Positions 4,994 through 5,078 of a stretch of 5,078 nt of DNA are shown piece by piece (position 1 is the first letter of the stretch; every line of letters begins with the position of its first letter). The stretch is from positions 3,821 to 8,898 of the forward strand of contig PMMJ01000447.1 in NCBI GenBank assembly GCA_003162255.1, in the 5' to 3' direction. The notes below the pieces were generated by a model, which searched no databases, was not told the DNA's origin, and saw only the letters and a list, made by a program, of their open reading frames with translations. The position numbers were made by a program, and so were the translations under genes. Source of the DNA: Acidobacteriaceae bacterium (lineage in GTDB: Bacteria; Acidobacteriota; Terriglobia; Terriglobales; Acidobacteriaceae).

Positions 4994-5078
4994 ATGGCAC
5001 GCGGGTGGGAGAGTAAGTCCGTAGAACAGCAACAAGAGGAAATGTCAGAGCGGCGCAAAACCGTCCGCGACCCGAGCA
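4994..5078 (+). CDS. Small MARGWESKSVE-type conserved protein, N-terminal 28 codons (3' end outside window)
   Basis: ATG at 4994 opens a frame that stays open to the window edge, reading MARGWESKSVEQQQEE followed by a charged stretch (MSERRKTVRDPS). I recall the opening MARGWESKSVE as a hallmark of short, charged, mostly helical acidobacterial proteins of unknown function; nothing catalytic is expected. AAGG at 4977-4980 is a possible ribosome binding site, but 13 bases from the ATG is rather far. A frameshifted partial copy of this gene start lies about 1.5 kb upstream in the same orientation, which independently supports that this is a real conserved gene start. The protein is strongly hydrophilic, with no signal peptide, so it is probably cytoplasmic. 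Function unknown. Confidence 0.75.
   Translation, partial: MARGWESKSVEQQQEEMSERRKTVRDPS

Overview
The window looks like a piece of an Acidobacteriota genome, probably a soil member of class Terriglobia. The evidence is family resemblance from memory: a large extracellular beta-sandwich/propeller protein of a type I associate with this phylum, a secreted IPAGT...IPPGT (TrbI/VirB10-like) protein with a Pro-Gly-Thr tail, and the first 28 codons of a small MARGWESKSVE protein. No database search was possible, so the taxonomic call is an inference.

Layout. Positions 1-1038 (+) hold the 3' part of a large, probably exported protein. It converges across a 69-bp gap (with a 9-bp-stem hairpin) on a sigma-54-dependent activator at 1108-3159 (-), which has tandem GAF sensors, an AAA+ ATPase core and a Fis-type helix-turn-helix. 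Behind the activator lies a 475-bp gap (3160-3634) unusually rich in dyads: an inverted repeat next to the activator's ribosome binding site, a 21-bp perfect palindrome, and two exactly abutting 23-bp dyads of 7-9-7 design. One of these two encloses the -10 box of a plausible promoter. The same gap holds a frameshifted remnant of a MARGWE gene. Positions 3635-4717 (-) encode the secreted TrbI-like protein, with two glycine zippers and a cysteine-flanked PGTP repeat tail. A 276-bp divergent region (4718-4993) with a 10-bp-period tandem repeat separates it from the MARGWE gene (4994 to the window edge, +).

How the genes relate. No tight operon is visible; each gene has its own intergenic space. 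The activator is an orphan in this window: no sigma-54 promoter (GG-N10-GC) was found near it by eye, so its targets probably lie elsewhere. The two MARGWE sequences flank the secreted-protein gene in the same orientation, which suggests an old duplication or a rearrangement. I see no CRISPR array, transposase, tRNA or rRNA. The most unusual material is the structured leader of the activator and the decayed MARGWE copy, not a new multi-gene system.
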